Shown here: in pieces, positions 55,812-64,000 of the stretch
Numbering within the stretch: the first letter of the stretch is position 1
Layout of the letters: every line of letters starts with the position of its first letter
Assembly: GCF_011772445.1 (NCBI RefSeq)
Contig: NZ_WVZN01000003.1
Coordinates: 124,001-188,000, forward strand
DNA: 64,000 nucleotides
From: Hydrogenophaga sp.
GTDB taxonomy: Bacteria; Pseudomonadota; Gammaproteobacteria; Burkholderiales; Burkholderiaceae_C
Direction of reading: 5' to 3'
Program-made: the position numbers and the translations under genes
Notes under the pieces: generated by a model
The model's database searches: none
The model's input: the letters and a program-made list of their open reading frames with translations, nothing else
What the model was told of the DNA's origin: nothing

Positions 55812-56608
55812 TCGACCTGCACTGCCACATCCTGCCGGGGATCGACGACGGGGCGAAGACGCTGGACCATTCGCTGGCGATGGCGCGCATCGCCGTGGCC
55901 GACGGCATCCACACCCTGGCCTGCACGCCGCACATCTACCCGGGCATGTACATGAACGACGGCCCGGGCATTGCGCGCGCACGCGACGCGCTGCAGGCCG
56001 AACTCGACCGCCACGCCATTGCGCTGAAGCTGGTGGTGGGGGCGGACGTGCACCTGGTGCCGGGCCTGATCGAAGGCATCCGCAGCGGGCGGGTGCCGAC
56101 GCTGAACGGCTCGCGCTACTTCCTGCTGGAGCCCTCGCACACCGCGCCGCCGCCGCGGCTGGAAGCGCAGGTGGCCGAGCTGATCGCGGCGGGCTACACG
56201 CCCATCGTCACGCACCCGGAGCGGCTGGCCTGGGTGGAGGGCCACTACCCGGTGTTCAAGCGCCTGATCGCGCAGGGCGCATGGATGCAGGTGACGGCGG
56301 GGGCGCTGACGGGCGTCTTCGGCCGGCGCGCCCGCTACTGGGGCGAGCGCTTCATCGGCGAAGGCCACACGCACCTGCTGGCCACCGACGCGCACACGAC
56401 GGGGCGGCGCCTGCCGCGGTTGACGGAGGGACTGGCGGTGGCGCGGCGCCTAGTGGGCGAGCGCGAGGCCAGCCGTTTGGTGAACGAGCGGCCGAACGCG
56501 GTGCTGAACAACCTGCCGCCACGGGACGTCGAACGGCCGGAGGTGGTGACGACGCGGGCTTCGTTGATCGGTCGGTGGTGGTCGGGGCGCCTGGCGTCGT
56601 CGCGCTGA
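55808..56608 (+). CDS. CpsB/CapC-type tyrosine-protein phosphatase
   Basis: 266 residues, PHP-fold metal-dependent phosphatase: DLHCHILPGIDDGAKTLDHS, CTPHIYPGMYMND, FLLEPSHTAPPPRLEAQ, THPERLAW and TDAHTTGRRLPRL hold the metal ligands. It should dephosphorylate the Wzc tyrosine tail and so set chain length or export. This PHP type replaces the low-molecular-weight Wzb phosphatase seen in enterobacteria. Last gene of the operon; overlaps the J-domain gene by 4 nt. Confidence 0.94.
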   Translation: MIDLHCHILPGIDDGAKTLDHSLAMARIAVADGIHTLACTPHIYPGMYMNDGPGIARARDALQAELDRHAIALKLVVGADVHLVPGLIEGIRSGRVPTLNGSRYFLLEPSHTAPPPRLEAQVAELIAAGYTPIVTHPERLAWVEGHYPVFKRLIAQGAWMQVTAGALTGVFGRRARYWGERFIGEGHTHLLATDAHTTGRRLPRLTEGLAVARRLVGEREASRLVNERPNAVLNNLPPRDVERPEVVTTRASLIGRWWSGRLASSR

Positions 56609-56652
56609 CAGTACGTGCCGTGCAATGCCGTGCTCGCCGCCGTGGTTGGCGG

Positions 56653-56889
56653 TGTCAGGGGCGAGCACAGGGCCGTGGCGGCTTCACTGCGGTGGTCCTC
56701 GCTGCGCGAGGACTCCCCTGCGATGCTCGCGCGAGTGGCCTGCGGCATAACTCGCTGCGCGCGCTTTGCGCGCTCCGCTCAAACAGATGCCGCAAATCAG
56801 ATGACGAAGCGCGCTGCGCGCGCGGCCACCCGCGCTGCGCTTCTCGGCACCGCACAGGCGCCGCCACGGCCCTGTGCTCGCCCCTGACA
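56653..56889. repeat. 237-bp element with perfect 30-bp inverted ends (MITE-like)
   Basis: The sequence at 56653-56682 is the exact reverse complement of 56860-56889; the ends are TGTCAGGGGCGAGCAC... and ...GTGCTCGCCCCTGACA. The interior (177 bp) is itself folded: GTCCTCG/CGAGGAC hairpin (near 56694-56712), TGCGGCAT (56741-56748) with ATGCCGCA (56787-56794), and GCGCGC runs. No open frame is supported. It sits 44 bp after the exopolysaccharide operon. Size and inverted ends fit a non-autonomous element; no clear target duplication is visible. The flanks 56609-56652 and 56890-57007 hold nothing else I can support. Confidence 0.75.
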
Positions 56890-57007
56890 AGTGACACCTG
56901 GGTTCGCCAACAAGGAAGACGGACTCCCTCTCTGGCGTGCCAGTGCGCTCCGCTGGCCGAGGGCCCGCCCACCCGCTGCAATTGAAGCCCTTGAAGCGCC
57001 AACTCCC

Positions 57008-58141
57008 TCACCGCGGCCACAACACCCACAAGCGCAGCGGTTGCTTGAGCGTGGCCGCCTGCCGGTAGGCTTCGTCGTTCCAGCCGCCCCAGCCGGTGAA
57101 GAGATCGGCGCGCACCGCGCCCAGGATGGCGCCGCCCGTGTCCTGCGCCAGCACCAGGCGATTGGTCGCCAGCGCGGGCCCCTGCGTGGCCAGCCACACT
57201 GGTGTGCCGTAGGGAATGCTCTGCGGATCGACCGCGATGGAGCGCCCGGGCGTCAGCGGCACGCCCTGCGCGCCGCGCGGGCCGAAGGCCGCCGTCAGCG
57301 GCGTCAGCGGCTCCTCCCTGAAGAACACCGTGCGCGGGTTGCTCCACAGCATCTCGTTCACCCGCTCCGGGTTCTGCCGCGCCCAGGCCTTGATGGACTC
57401 CCACGAGGCCTCGCGGATCGCGCCCTGGTCGAGCAACCAGCGGCCCACGCTCTGGTAGGTGTGGCCGTTGTGTGCGGCAAAGGCCAGGCGCACCTGGCGC
57501 ACCCGGCCATCGGGCTCGGTGATGTTCACGCGCCCCGAGCCCTGGATCTGCAGGATCAGCGCGTCGATCGGGTCGGCCAGCCAGGCGATGGCGCGCCCGC
57601 GCAGCGCGGCCTGCGCCTCGGGCAGGGTGTCGACCTGCTGGCGCGTGTACCAGCGCTGGCCCGGCACCAGCCCGACCGGCACCGCGTGCAGCGGCACGCG
57701 GTTCGTCGCCGTGGGCTCGCGCGTGGCGTCCATGATGGGCTCGTAGTAGCCGGTGAGCAGGCCCTCGGGCTCGCGCCCGTCGGCCTCGAGCACGCGGTAG
57801 GGCTGCAGGCGCTCCTGCATCCAGGCCTGCTGGCGCGGCGCGTCGGCGAAGGCCAGCGGGCGCGCTTCGGCGCACACGGCCTCGAAGCCGGCCGCCGGCC
57901 GCTCGCAGCCCTGGATCAGCGCGTTCCAGGCGTCGTGCAGGGCGTCCTGGCCCCAGCCGGGCAGGGCGTTCCAGGCCACGGGTACCCAGCGGCTCTTGCT
58001 GTGCTGCCTGGCCGCCGGCTCCGCTGCGCCGGGCGCGGGAACTTCCGGTGCCGGCTCCAGCACCACCCGGGGGCCCACCGCGCAGGCCACCAGGCTGCCT
58101 ACAATGCCCGCCGCCACGGCCCCACGCGCCAGTCTCTTCAT
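57008..58141 (-). CDS. mltA: Membrane-bound lytic murein transglycosylase A
   Basis: 377 residues. Lipoprotein signal MKRLARGAVAAGIVGSLVAC (Cys at 20), a short Pro/Ala linker, then MltA domain (LLTGYYEPIMDATREP) and C-terminal 3D domain (VDPQSIPYGTPVWLAT, LAQDTGGAILGAVRADLFTG with the conserved Asp residues). Cleaves peptidoglycan glycan strands with anhydro-muramyl formation. Start ATG 58141 gives a clean lipoprotein signal; ATG 58162 would put the start against the divergent small gene. The gene ends at the right flank of the inverted-repeat element region. Confidence 0.93.
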   Translation of the reverse strand: MKRLARGAVAAGIVGSLVACAVGPRVVLEPAPEVPAPGAAEPAARQHSKSRWVPVAWNALPGWGQDALHDAWNALIQGCERPAAGFEAVCAEARPLAFADAPRQQAWMQERLQPYRVLEADGREPEGLLTGYYEPIMDATREPTATNRVPLHAVPVGLVPGQRWYTRQQVDTLPEAQAALRGRAIAWLADPIDALILQIQGSGRVNITEPDGRVRQVRLAFAAHNGHTYQSVGRWLLDQGAIREASWESIKAWARQNPERVNEMLWSNPRTVFFREEPLTPLTAAFGPRGAQGVPLTPGRSIAVDPQSIPYGTPVWLATQGPALATNRLVLAQDTGGAILGAVRADLFTGWGGWNDEAYRQAATLKQPLRLWVLWPR

Positions 58142-58160
58142 TCCGTCGATTCCGTCCGCC

Positions 58161-58316
58161 ATGACTCTCTTGCTGCTCGAAGCGCTGGGCGCGCTGCTCC
58201 TGTTGGTGTTCATCGTGTGGTGGACCATGTTCTCCGGCCGCCGCAAGGGCGAACTGCCCGAGGAGGCCGAGCGCGACAAGCGCAAGGCCCCGGAACAGGA
58301 CCCGCCGGCGCGCTGA
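58161..58316 (+). CDS. Small single-pass membrane protein
   Basis: 51 residues: one membrane helix (LLLLEALGALLLLVFIVWWT) followed by a charged tail FSGRRKGELPEEAERDKRKA. Start ATG 58161 lies only 19 bp from the divergent mltA start. A TACAAT hexamer at 58100-58105, inside mltA on this strand, could be its -10. No known function; size and layout resemble other small inner-membrane proteins. Supported by sensible helix, stop just before the next convergent gene, and codon use, but too short for firm proof. Confidence 0.6.
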   Translation: MTLLLLEALGALLLLVFIVWWTMFSGRRKGELPEEAERDKRKAPEQDPPAR

Positions 58317-58333
58317 TCGTTCCCGGCCCCGGC

Positions 58334-58963
58334 TCAGGCATCGCGCAACCGGTTGGCCAGTTCGACCGCGGATTTCACGCCCATCTTGTCGAACACGCGC
58401 GAGCGGTGGACTTCCACCGTGCGCACACTGATCTGCAGCTGATCGGCCACCAGCTTGTTGGGCAGACCAGCCACCACGAGGTTCATCACGTCGCGTTCGC
58501 GCTCGGTCAGGCTGCTCAGGCGCTGCTGCAGCTCGCGCCGCACGGCGCGCTCGGCCAGTTGCGCGGCCGACTGGCGCAGCGCCTGCTCGACGCGGTCGAC
58601 CAGCGCGTTGTCCGAGAACGGCTTTTCGCAGAAGTCGAAGGCGCCGCGCTTGACCGCCGCCACGGCGGTGGGCACGTCGGCGTGGCCCGACAGAAAGATG
58701 ATGGGCATGGCCGCCTGCCAGGGCAGCAGGCGCAGCTTCTCGAACAGGGCCAGGCCGCTCATGCCGGGCATGCGCACGTCCAGCAGCACGCAGCAGGGCA
58801 CGTCGGGCTCCTGCCGCGCGATGGCGGCGCCGGCCAGGAAGTCCTCGGCGCTGTCGAAGCCGTCGCTGATCAGCCGGCGCGTGCGCAGCAGCCAGGCCAG
58901 GGCCTCGCGCACGCCGACGTCGTCGTCCACGAGGTAGATCTTCGCGTCGGGGAATTCGGTCAT
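58334..58963 (-). CDS. FixJ/DctR-type response regulator
   Basis: 209 residues: receiver domain (IYLVDDDVGVREALAWLL, phosphorylated Asp in LLDVRMPGMSGLALFEKL, FLSGHADVPTAVAAVKRGAF, CEKPF) and a LuxR/FixJ-type output domain (SLTERERDVMNLVVAGLPNK, LQISVRTVEVHRSRVFDKMG). Start ATG 58963 by family N-terminus. 7 nt separate it from the upstream sensor kinase. Target genes unknown. Confidence 0.95.
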   Translation of the reverse strand: MTEFPDAKIYLVDDDVGVREALAWLLRTRRLISDGFDSAEDFLAGAAIARQEPDVPCCVLLDVRMPGMSGLALFEKLRLLPWQAAMPIIFLSGHADVPTAVAAVKRGAFDFCEKPFSDNALVDRVEQALRQSAAQLAERAVRRELQQRLSSLTERERDVMNLVVAGLPNKLVADQLQISVRTVEVHRSRVFDKMGVKSAVELANRLRDA

Positions 58964-58970
58964 GCGCGGA

Positions 58971-61037
58971 TCATAGGAGCGCGGCCTGGGCCTCCAGCGG
59001 CCGCCCCGCCTGCGCCTCGGCCACGGGCAGGGTGAACGAGAAGCGCGTGCCACGCGGCTGCGCGGGCTCGAAGTCCAGCGCGCCGCCGTGCTGCTCCACC
59101 ACCGTGCGGCACAGGCTCAGGCCCAGGCCCATGCCCTCGGCCCTGGTGGTGAAGAAGGGCGTGAACAGGCGCTCGGCCACTTCGGGCGGCAGGCCTTGGC
59201 CGTGGTCGGTCACGTCCACGCGCACCCAGCGCGCGCAACGCCCTTCGCCCGGTTCGCCGGCCTCGCCCATCACCGGCGCCATGGCGATGTGCAGCACGCG
59301 CAGGCCGCTGGCCGTGCCCGGGTCGCCCAGCGGCATGGCCTGCATGCCGTTGCGCGCGAGGTTGAGCAGCACCTGCTCGACCATGGTGCGGTCGCACCAC
59401 ACGCGCGGCGTGCCGGGGGCGATGTCGACCTGCAGGCGGATGCCGCGCTTCTTGGCCTGCAAGGTGAGCAGGGTGGAAATGCCTTCGATGAGCTGGCGCG
59501 GCTCCACCGCCTCGCGCACCTGGTCGCGGCGGCGCACGAAGTCGGCCACGCCGCGGATCACGCGGCCCGCGCGCTCGGCCTGCTCGCCGATGCGGCGGAT
59601 GGCGCGCTCGATGTCGCCACCCACGCTGTCGTCGCCCCGGTCTTCGCCACGTTGCAGCAGGTTGAGGGTGCCGCTGGCGTAGCTGGCGATGGCCGCCAGC
59701 GGCTGGTTGAGTTCGTGGCTGATGAGCGAGGCCATCTCGCCCACGGTGGCCAGGCGCGCGGTGGCCTGCAGCTTGTCCTGCGAGGCGCGGTTGAGCTCCT
59801 CGATGCGGCGCTGCTCGGTGAGGTCGATGATGGCGCTCATGTAGCCGGTCTGCACGCCCTGGGCGTCGATCAGCGGGGCCTCGATGATGAGCACCGGAAA
59901 GCGCGTGCCATCGCTGCGCTGGAACACGGATTCGTAGCCCTCGCGCGGCAGGATCTGACCGGCCAGGCGCACGGCCTGGCGCTGCTGGTACTCGTCCACC
60001 AGTTCGGGCGGCCACCAGGGCGCGGGCATGCCGCTGCCCACCAGCTGCTCGGCCGTCAGGCCCACCATCTGGCAGAAGGCGGGGTTGACGTAGGTGATGC
60101 GCCCGGTCATGTCGCGCGCGCGCAGGCCGGTGACGAGCGAGTCCTCCATGGCCTTGCGAAAGGCCAGTGCGTCGGCCGCGCGCTGCTCGGCGCGCTGGCG
60201 CCGTCGCATGTCGCGCGCCAGCAGGTACAGCACCGCCAGCAGCGCCAGCGAGAGCGCGCCCACCACGCCGGTGAGCACGTTGGGGAACAGGCCGAGCGCG
60301 CGGCGCGGGCTCTCCAGTTGCAGCAGCAGGGTGTGGCCCGGCAGGTCCAGCAGGGCGTGCGCGCTGAGGGTGCGCCGCTGCAGGGGCACCACGCTGTGCA
60401 CGGCCAGGCGCGCGCCGTCGCTCTCCACGAAGCTCAGGCCGCGCCCGCGCAGCGGGACCGCGTCGGTGAGTTCGGCCAGCATGGCGGGCAGGGAGTAGGT
60501 GGCGATGAGGAAGCCGCGCGACTCGCCGGCTTCGCTCAGGGGCAGGCACAGCTCCATCACCTCCAGGCCGCGGCCGTCGCGCTTGGGCCAGAAGTAGCTG
60601 GCGGAGTACGCCGGGCCCGACAGGCGCAGCGCGGCGTCGCAGGCCTGGCGCACCTCGGGCAGGGCCTGGCCGCGCGGCAGCAGGTCGAACACGTCGGGCC
60701 GGTAGGGCGAGAGGCGCTGCGCGAGCACGCGCATGTCCGTGTCCCGCCATTCGAGCCGCACGAGCTCGCGCCGCTGCGCGAGCAGTTCGGCCGCGGCCGT
60801 GTCCCAGCCCGCCGGCGTGGGGGAAAAGGCGTTGAGCGATTGCAGGCTCTGGACGTTGTGCAGCAGCGCCCCGCGGATTTCGCCGACCACGGTGGTGGCA
60901 TCCTGGTCGAGCGCGGCCTGATCGCGCCCGACCTCGTACTCGGCGGCCAGGAAGACCAGCACCGCGAGCAGCGCGCCCACCAGCAGCAGCAGCGCGCCCC
61001 ACAGGGGCCAGCGGGGCGGCTTGAGGGCGCGACTCAC
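58971..61037 (-). CDS. PAS-containing sensor histidine kinase (DctB/FixL type)
   Basis: 688 residues from a GTG at 61037. Membrane helix near residues 10-32, a periplasmic sensor of about 220 residues, second helix near 258-275, PAS domain (FRKAMEDSLVTGLRARDMTG then ITYVNPAFCQMVGLTAEQLV), and the transmitter: HELNQPLAAIASYASGTLNL, EQVLLNLARNGMQAMPLGD, TDHGQGLPPEVAERLF, GMGLGLSLCRTVVEQHGG. The HELNQPLAAI form is typical of the DctB/FixL group. The periplasmic domain suggests an external small-molecule signal such as a dicarboxylate; not shown by sequence. Partner regulator follows immediately. Confidence 0.93.
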   Translation of the reverse strand: MSRALKPPRWPLWGALLLLVGALLAVLVFLAAEYEVGRDQAALDQDATTVVGEIRGALLHNVQSLQSLNAFSPTPAGWDTAAAELLAQRRELVRLEWRDTDMRVLAQRLSPYRPDVFDLLPRGQALPEVRQACDAALRLSGPAYSASYFWPKRDGRGLEVMELCLPLSEAGESRGFLIATYSLPAMLAELTDAVPLRGRGLSFVESDGARLAVHSVVPLQRRTLSAHALLDLPGHTLLLQLESPRRALGLFPNVLTGVVGALSLALLAVLYLLARDMRRRQRAEQRAADALAFRKAMEDSLVTGLRARDMTGRITYVNPAFCQMVGLTAEQLVGSGMPAPWWPPELVDEYQQRQAVRLAGQILPREGYESVFQRSDGTRFPVLIIEAPLIDAQGVQTGYMSAIIDLTEQRRIEELNRASQDKLQATARLATVGEMASLISHELNQPLAAIASYASGTLNLLQRGEDRGDDSVGGDIERAIRRIGEQAERAGRVIRGVADFVRRRDQVREAVEPRQLIEGISTLLTLQAKKRGIRLQVDIAPGTPRVWCDRTMVEQVLLNLARNGMQAMPLGDPGTASGLRVLHIAMAPVMGEAGEPGEGRCARWVRVDVTDHGQGLPPEVAERLFTPFFTTRAEGMGLGLSLCRTVVEQHGGALDFEPAQPRGTRFSFTLPVAEAQAGRPLEAQAALL

Positions 61038-61053
61038 GGGCGCAGCAGCGCGT

Positions 61054-61863
61054 TCAGCAGAGAACGCGGTGCTCCAGACAGGGGAGTTGCTCGCGCACCT
61101 GGCGGATGCGCGCCATGTCGATGTCGGCCAGCGCCACGCCCGGTCCCTCGGCGTGCAGGGCCATCACCTGGCCCCAGGGGTCGATCACCATGCTGTGGCC
61201 CCAGGTGCGCCGGCCGTTCTCGTGCACGCCGCCCTGAGCGCTGGCGATGACGAAGGCCTGGTTCTCGATGGCGCGGGCGCGCAGCAGCACCTCCCAGTGC
61301 GCCGAGCCGGTGGTGTAGGTGAAGGCGGCGGGCACCAGCAGCACGTCGGACGCGAGCATGCGGTAGAGCTCGGCGAAGCGCAGGTCGTAGCACACGCTCT
61401 GGCCGATGCGCCAGTTCTCGCCGTCGCGCGAGCGCAGCTCGAAATGGGTGGGCGTGTCGCCGGCCTGCAGCACCGCGGCCTCGTCGTAGCGCTCGCGCCC
61501 GTTGTCGTAGCGGAAGAGGTGGATCTTGTCGTAGCGGCTCAGGCGGTGGCCCTTGGCGTCGAAGCTGAGCGAGGCGTTGGCGGCGTGCGACGGGTCGGCG
61601 GTGGCCATGGGCAGGGTGCCGCCCACGATGCACATCTTCAGGTCGCGCGCGGCGTCGGCCAGGAAGTCCTGCACGCGGCCCAGGCCCTCGGTTTCGGCGA
61701 TGAGGAGCTTGTCTTCGTCCTTGGCGCCCATGAAGCAGAAGTACTCGGGCAGCACCGCGAGTTCGGCCCCGACGGCGGCGGCCTGGCGCAGCAGGCGCAG
61801 GGCTTCGCTGAGGTTGGCGTCCAGGCTGATGCCGGACACCATCTGGATGGCGGCAACTTTCAT
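61054..61863 (-). CDS. Nitrilase-family amidohydrolase (Nit2/deaminated glutathione amidase-like)
   Basis: 269 residues, carbon-nitrogen hydrolase fold with the Glu-Lys-Cys triad: Glu in LAVLPEYFCFMG, Lys in RYDKIHLFRYDN, Cys in GQSVCYDLRFAELYR. The closest pattern I know is the Nit1/Nit2 group that removes deaminated glutathione or omega-amides. Starts ATG 61863. 75 bp separate it from the upstream YhdP-like gene; likely in the same transcript as the two-component system only by adjacency. Confidence 0.92.
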   Translation of the reverse strand: MKVAAIQMVSGISLDANLSEALRLLRQAAAVGAELAVLPEYFCFMGAKDEDKLLIAETEGLGRVQDFLADAARDLKMCIVGGTLPMATADPSHAANASLSFDAKGHRLSRYDKIHLFRYDNGRERYDEAAVLQAGDTPTHFELRSRDGENWRIGQSVCYDLRFAELYRMLASDVLLVPAAFTYTTGSAHWEVLLRARAIENQAFVIASAQGGVHENGRRTWGHSMVIDPWGQVMALHAEGPGVALADIDMARIRQVREQLPCLEHRVLC

Positions 61864-61938
61864 GCGGTGAGTCCTCCGGCGGAAAAGGGGGCGTGCGATC
61901 GGCCAGGGTGCGACACCCCGGGGGGCAAGCCTTCAAGC

Positions 61939-64000
61939 TTACTGCAGCGTGGTGCCCGGCGTGGGCGCCGGGGTCGGCCGCGCCACCTTCTCCACCTGCG
62001 GGTCGGCCCAGCCGCCGCTGACGCGAAATTCCTGCGTGGCCGCGCTTTGCAGCGGCTGGCGCAGCAGGAACTGCGCGAGGAAGCTGCCCAGGCCCACCGC
62101 CGGGTTGATGGCGGTGGCGATGAGGGATGCCGTGCCGGCGTTGAGCTCGGGCACCACCACCACCTTCAGGTCCTGCGTTTCGCGTGCGAGGTCGGCCGAG
62201 CCTTCCATCAGCACCGCCGCGTTCACGCCCTTCATCTGCAGGTTGTTGCTGTGGATGACGCCCTGCTCGATGCGCGCGTCGCCCCGCACGAAGTCGAAGG
62301 CAAAGCCCTCGGAGAAGACGTCGCGGAAATCGAGCGCCAGGCGGCGCGGCAGGGCCTGCAGGCTGAGCACGCCGAGCAGGCGGCCCGCGCCCGGGTCGGC
62401 CTTGAGGAACTGGCCGCGCGCCACGTCCAGCTTGAGGTTGCCGGCCAGCGTCGGGTAGTGAATGCCGAAGGGCGTGCCGAGCCAGCCGATCTGGCCTTCG
62501 AGCCGCCCCTTGCCGCCGCGCACCAGGCCTTCCTTGCCGAAGCGGTTCAACAGCGCGCCGCTGTCGTCCACGTCGAGGCGGAACTGCAAGGCGGTGCGGC
62601 GCTGGCCGCCTTCGCCGCCCCCCAGGGGCGCCCAGTTGCCCGAGGCGCTGAGCCGCGCTTCGGGCAAGGTGGCGCGCAAGGCGTTGAGCCGCCATTCACC
62701 CACGCGCGTGGGCCCGCCGCGGTTGACGGCGTCGATCTCCACACGGCCGAGCGAGCGCCCGTCCCACTGCAGGTCGTCCACCGCGATGTCCAGCGCAGGC
62801 ACGCTGCCGGGCTGCTGCAGCAAGGCGTCGACCTCGCGCGGCGCGGCCGGCGACAGCGTGAGGCGCGCCAGCCGGGCGCGGATGCTGCCCGCCCCGGCGG
62901 GACCCGCCGGACGGAACTCGACATAACCATTGAGTTCGTTGGCGTCGACGTTGGCGCGCCAGACCGGGCCCTCGCGCGAGGCGCCGACGACCACGCGCTG
63001 GAAGCGCCGCCCATCGACGAGCGCCGCGTCGGCATGAAGCGACACCGCCAAGGGCAGACCTTCGCCGAGGACGGCCGTGGCCTCGGTGCCGCTGTCGCGC
63101 AGCAGGGCCCGCCAGGCATCGAGATCGAGCTCGCCCACGCGCAGCCGGGCGTGCAGGCCCTGAGGCGGCAGCACGGCGCGTTCGCCAGCGGCCTGGCCCA
63201 CGGCCAGTCCACCGCGCACCAGGCGCGCCGACTCGCCGCGCAGGTCGCGTTCGGCGATCAGGTCCACCAGCGGCTGCGCGGCAGGGCCGAGTTGCAGCGT
63301 GATCCGGTCACTGACGGCCTTGTCGCCCTGCAGGCCCTGCACGGCGCTCTCCAGGCGCAGGGGCCAGGCGGCCTCGGCGGGCTTGCTCAGGGGCGCGGGC
63401 AGGCTCAGCGCCAGGCCCTGCAGGCTGCTGTCGATGCGCAGCTCGGGGGCGCCGCCGCGAAAGCCGAGGGTGGCGTTGTAGCGGGCGCTGCCGCTGGCGT
63501 GCGCGAACAGATTGGACACGGGGCCAAACCCGCCCTCGCGCAGGCCGGCGGCACTGGCCGTGCCGCTGCCGCGGAACCGGGCCACCGTGCGGCCCGGCGC
63601 CTCGCTGCGCAGGCTGCCGTCGAACAGCAGTTCCCCGCCCAGCACCTGGCTGCGTGCGCCGGTGAAGGCGAAGCCCTGGTCGGTGAAGTCGAGCGTGGCG
63701 CGCGTGCGCGCGAGCAACGGCGTGCCGGGCATGAGGCGCAGGTCGGTGCCGTCGAGTCTGACCTTGCCACTCACCCGGCTGTCCTTCAGGTGCTTGAGCG
63801 GCAGATCGATCTGCACCGTGGTCTCGCCCGGCCCGCTGGCCTGGGCCGAGGCCAGGGCGCCCTCGGTGAAGGTGTTCACCGGCGAGCGCTGGACGAAGCC
63901 CAGCAGCTCGTCCGCCGGGCCCTTGCCGTGGACGCGCACACGCACCCGCGCGTCGTGCGCGAGGTTTTCGATGTCCACCCCGCCGTCCAGTGCGACGCCG
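61939..64000 (-). CDS. YhdP/AsmA-like protein, C-terminal part (runs off window)
   Basis: At least 686 residues of a larger protein whose N-terminus lies beyond position 64000 (the frame is open to the edge, reading VALDGGVDIENLAHDAR). Repeating beta-rich AsmA/TamB-like architecture: long stretches such as LDLDAWRALLRDSG, VDANELNGYVEFRPAGPAG, and the conserved C-terminal DUF3971/AsmA-2 end LKVVVVPELNAGTASLIATA with INPAVGLGSFLAQFLLRQPL. In other bacteria YhdP-type proteins bridge inner and outer membranes and carry phospholipids. The frame ends with a Pro/Thr tail. Stop at 61939; 75 bp before the nitrilase gene. Confidence 0.9.
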   Translation of the reverse strand, partial: GVALDGGVDIENLAHDARVRVRVHGKGPADELLGFVQRSPVNTFTEGALASAQASGPGETTVQIDLPLKHLKDSRVSGKVRLDGTDLRLMPGTPLLARTRATLDFTDQGFAFTGARSQVLGGELLFDGSLRSEAPGRTVARFRGSGTASAAGLREGGFGPVSNLFAHASGSARYNATLGFRGGAPELRIDSSLQGLALSLPAPLSKPAEAAWPLRLESAVQGLQGDKAVSDRITLQLGPAAQPLVDLIAERDLRGESARLVRGGLAVGQAAGERAVLPPQGLHARLRVGELDLDAWRALLRDSGTEATAVLGEGLPLAVSLHADAALVDGRRFQRVVVGASREGPVWRANVDANELNGYVEFRPAGPAGAGSIRARLARLTLSPAAPREVDALLQQPGSVPALDIAVDDLQWDGRSLGRVEIDAVNRGGPTRVGEWRLNALRATLPEARLSASGNWAPLGGGEGGQRRTALQFRLDVDDSGALLNRFGKEGLVRGGKGRLEGQIGWLGTPFGIHYPTLAGNLKLDVARGQFLKADPGAGRLLGVLSLQALPRRLALDFRDVFSEGFAFDFVRGDARIEQGVIHSNNLQMKGVNAAVLMEGSADLARETQDLKVVVVPELNAGTASLIATAINPAVGLGSFLAQFLLRQPLQSAATQEFRVSGGWADPQVEKVARPTPAPTPGTTLQ

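Noticed and set aside
56653-56889. CRISPR array or tRNA-like structure
   Set aside because: There is one inverted pair, not regularly spaced direct repeats, and no cloverleaf or CCA end.

Overview
The window is GC-rich DNA in which almost every base is coding. Gene content and neighbours (gentisate pathway genes, def-fmt, a LysM protein next to dprA, DUF1631, a secF-secD-yajC block, a fused indolepyruvate oxidoreductase with a divergent Lrp-type regulator) point to a betaproteobacterium of the Burkholderiales, most like the Comamonadaceae (Hydrogenophaga/Acidovorax relatives). That assignment is inference from gene content; there is no rRNA or tRNA gene here to confirm it.

Layout. Positions 1-3900: tail of an unidentified gene with a clear terminator, an alpha/beta hydrolase, a MarR regulator divergent from gentisate dioxygenase and an FAH-family hydrolase across a near-palindromic operator, and a small DUF454 membrane protein. 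3961-11818: pgk, then an envelope-modification block made of an EptA-type phosphoethanolamine transferase, an OmpR/QseC-type two-component system and an 888-residue protein fusing a PAP2 phosphatase to an LTA-synthase-type sulfatase domain. Two matching 11-bp-period direct repeats sit in front of these genes and suggest one regulon. 11843-14928: def, a BamE-like lipoprotein, fmt and azlCD as one minus-strand operon. 15202-23387: LysM protein, dprA, DUF1631 and the Sec accessory proteins. 23554-27836: indolepyruvate ferredoxin oxidoreductase and its divergent Lrp regulator.

28031-33160 is a six-gene plus-strand cluster that looks like an unusual chaperone/outer-membrane assembly system for a surface fibre: two related secreted subunits, a small secreted protein, an Ig-like chaperone, a beta-rich outer-membrane protein ending in an SdrD-B-like calcium-binding domain, and a third subunit-like protein. 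The outer-membrane component does not look like a classical FimD/PapC usher, so this is the best candidate for a poorly described system.

33422-34411 encodes an IS630-like transposase relative with all three catalytic acidic residues changed but an intact frame and strong ribosome site. It is divergent from a long exopolysaccharide operon (34757-56608, 19 genes, mostly 1-28 nt overlaps). The operon holds an initiating sugar transferase, GDP-fucose synthesis (gmd, fcl), flippase, polymerase, four glycan-acting transferases/hydrolases, acetyl and pyruvyl decoration enzymes, three redox enzymes (GMC oxidoreductase, aldo/keto reductase, nitroreductase), export proteins (Wza/Wzc types), a membrane-anchored J-domain protein and a CpsB-type phosphatase. 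The operon is followed by a 237-bp element with perfect 30-bp inverted ends.

57008-64000: mltA, a 51-residue membrane protein, a FixJ/DctB-type two-component system, a nitrilase-family amidase and the C-terminal part of a YhdP/AsmA-like protein running off the window. No tRNA, rRNA, CRISPR array or prophage was seen.
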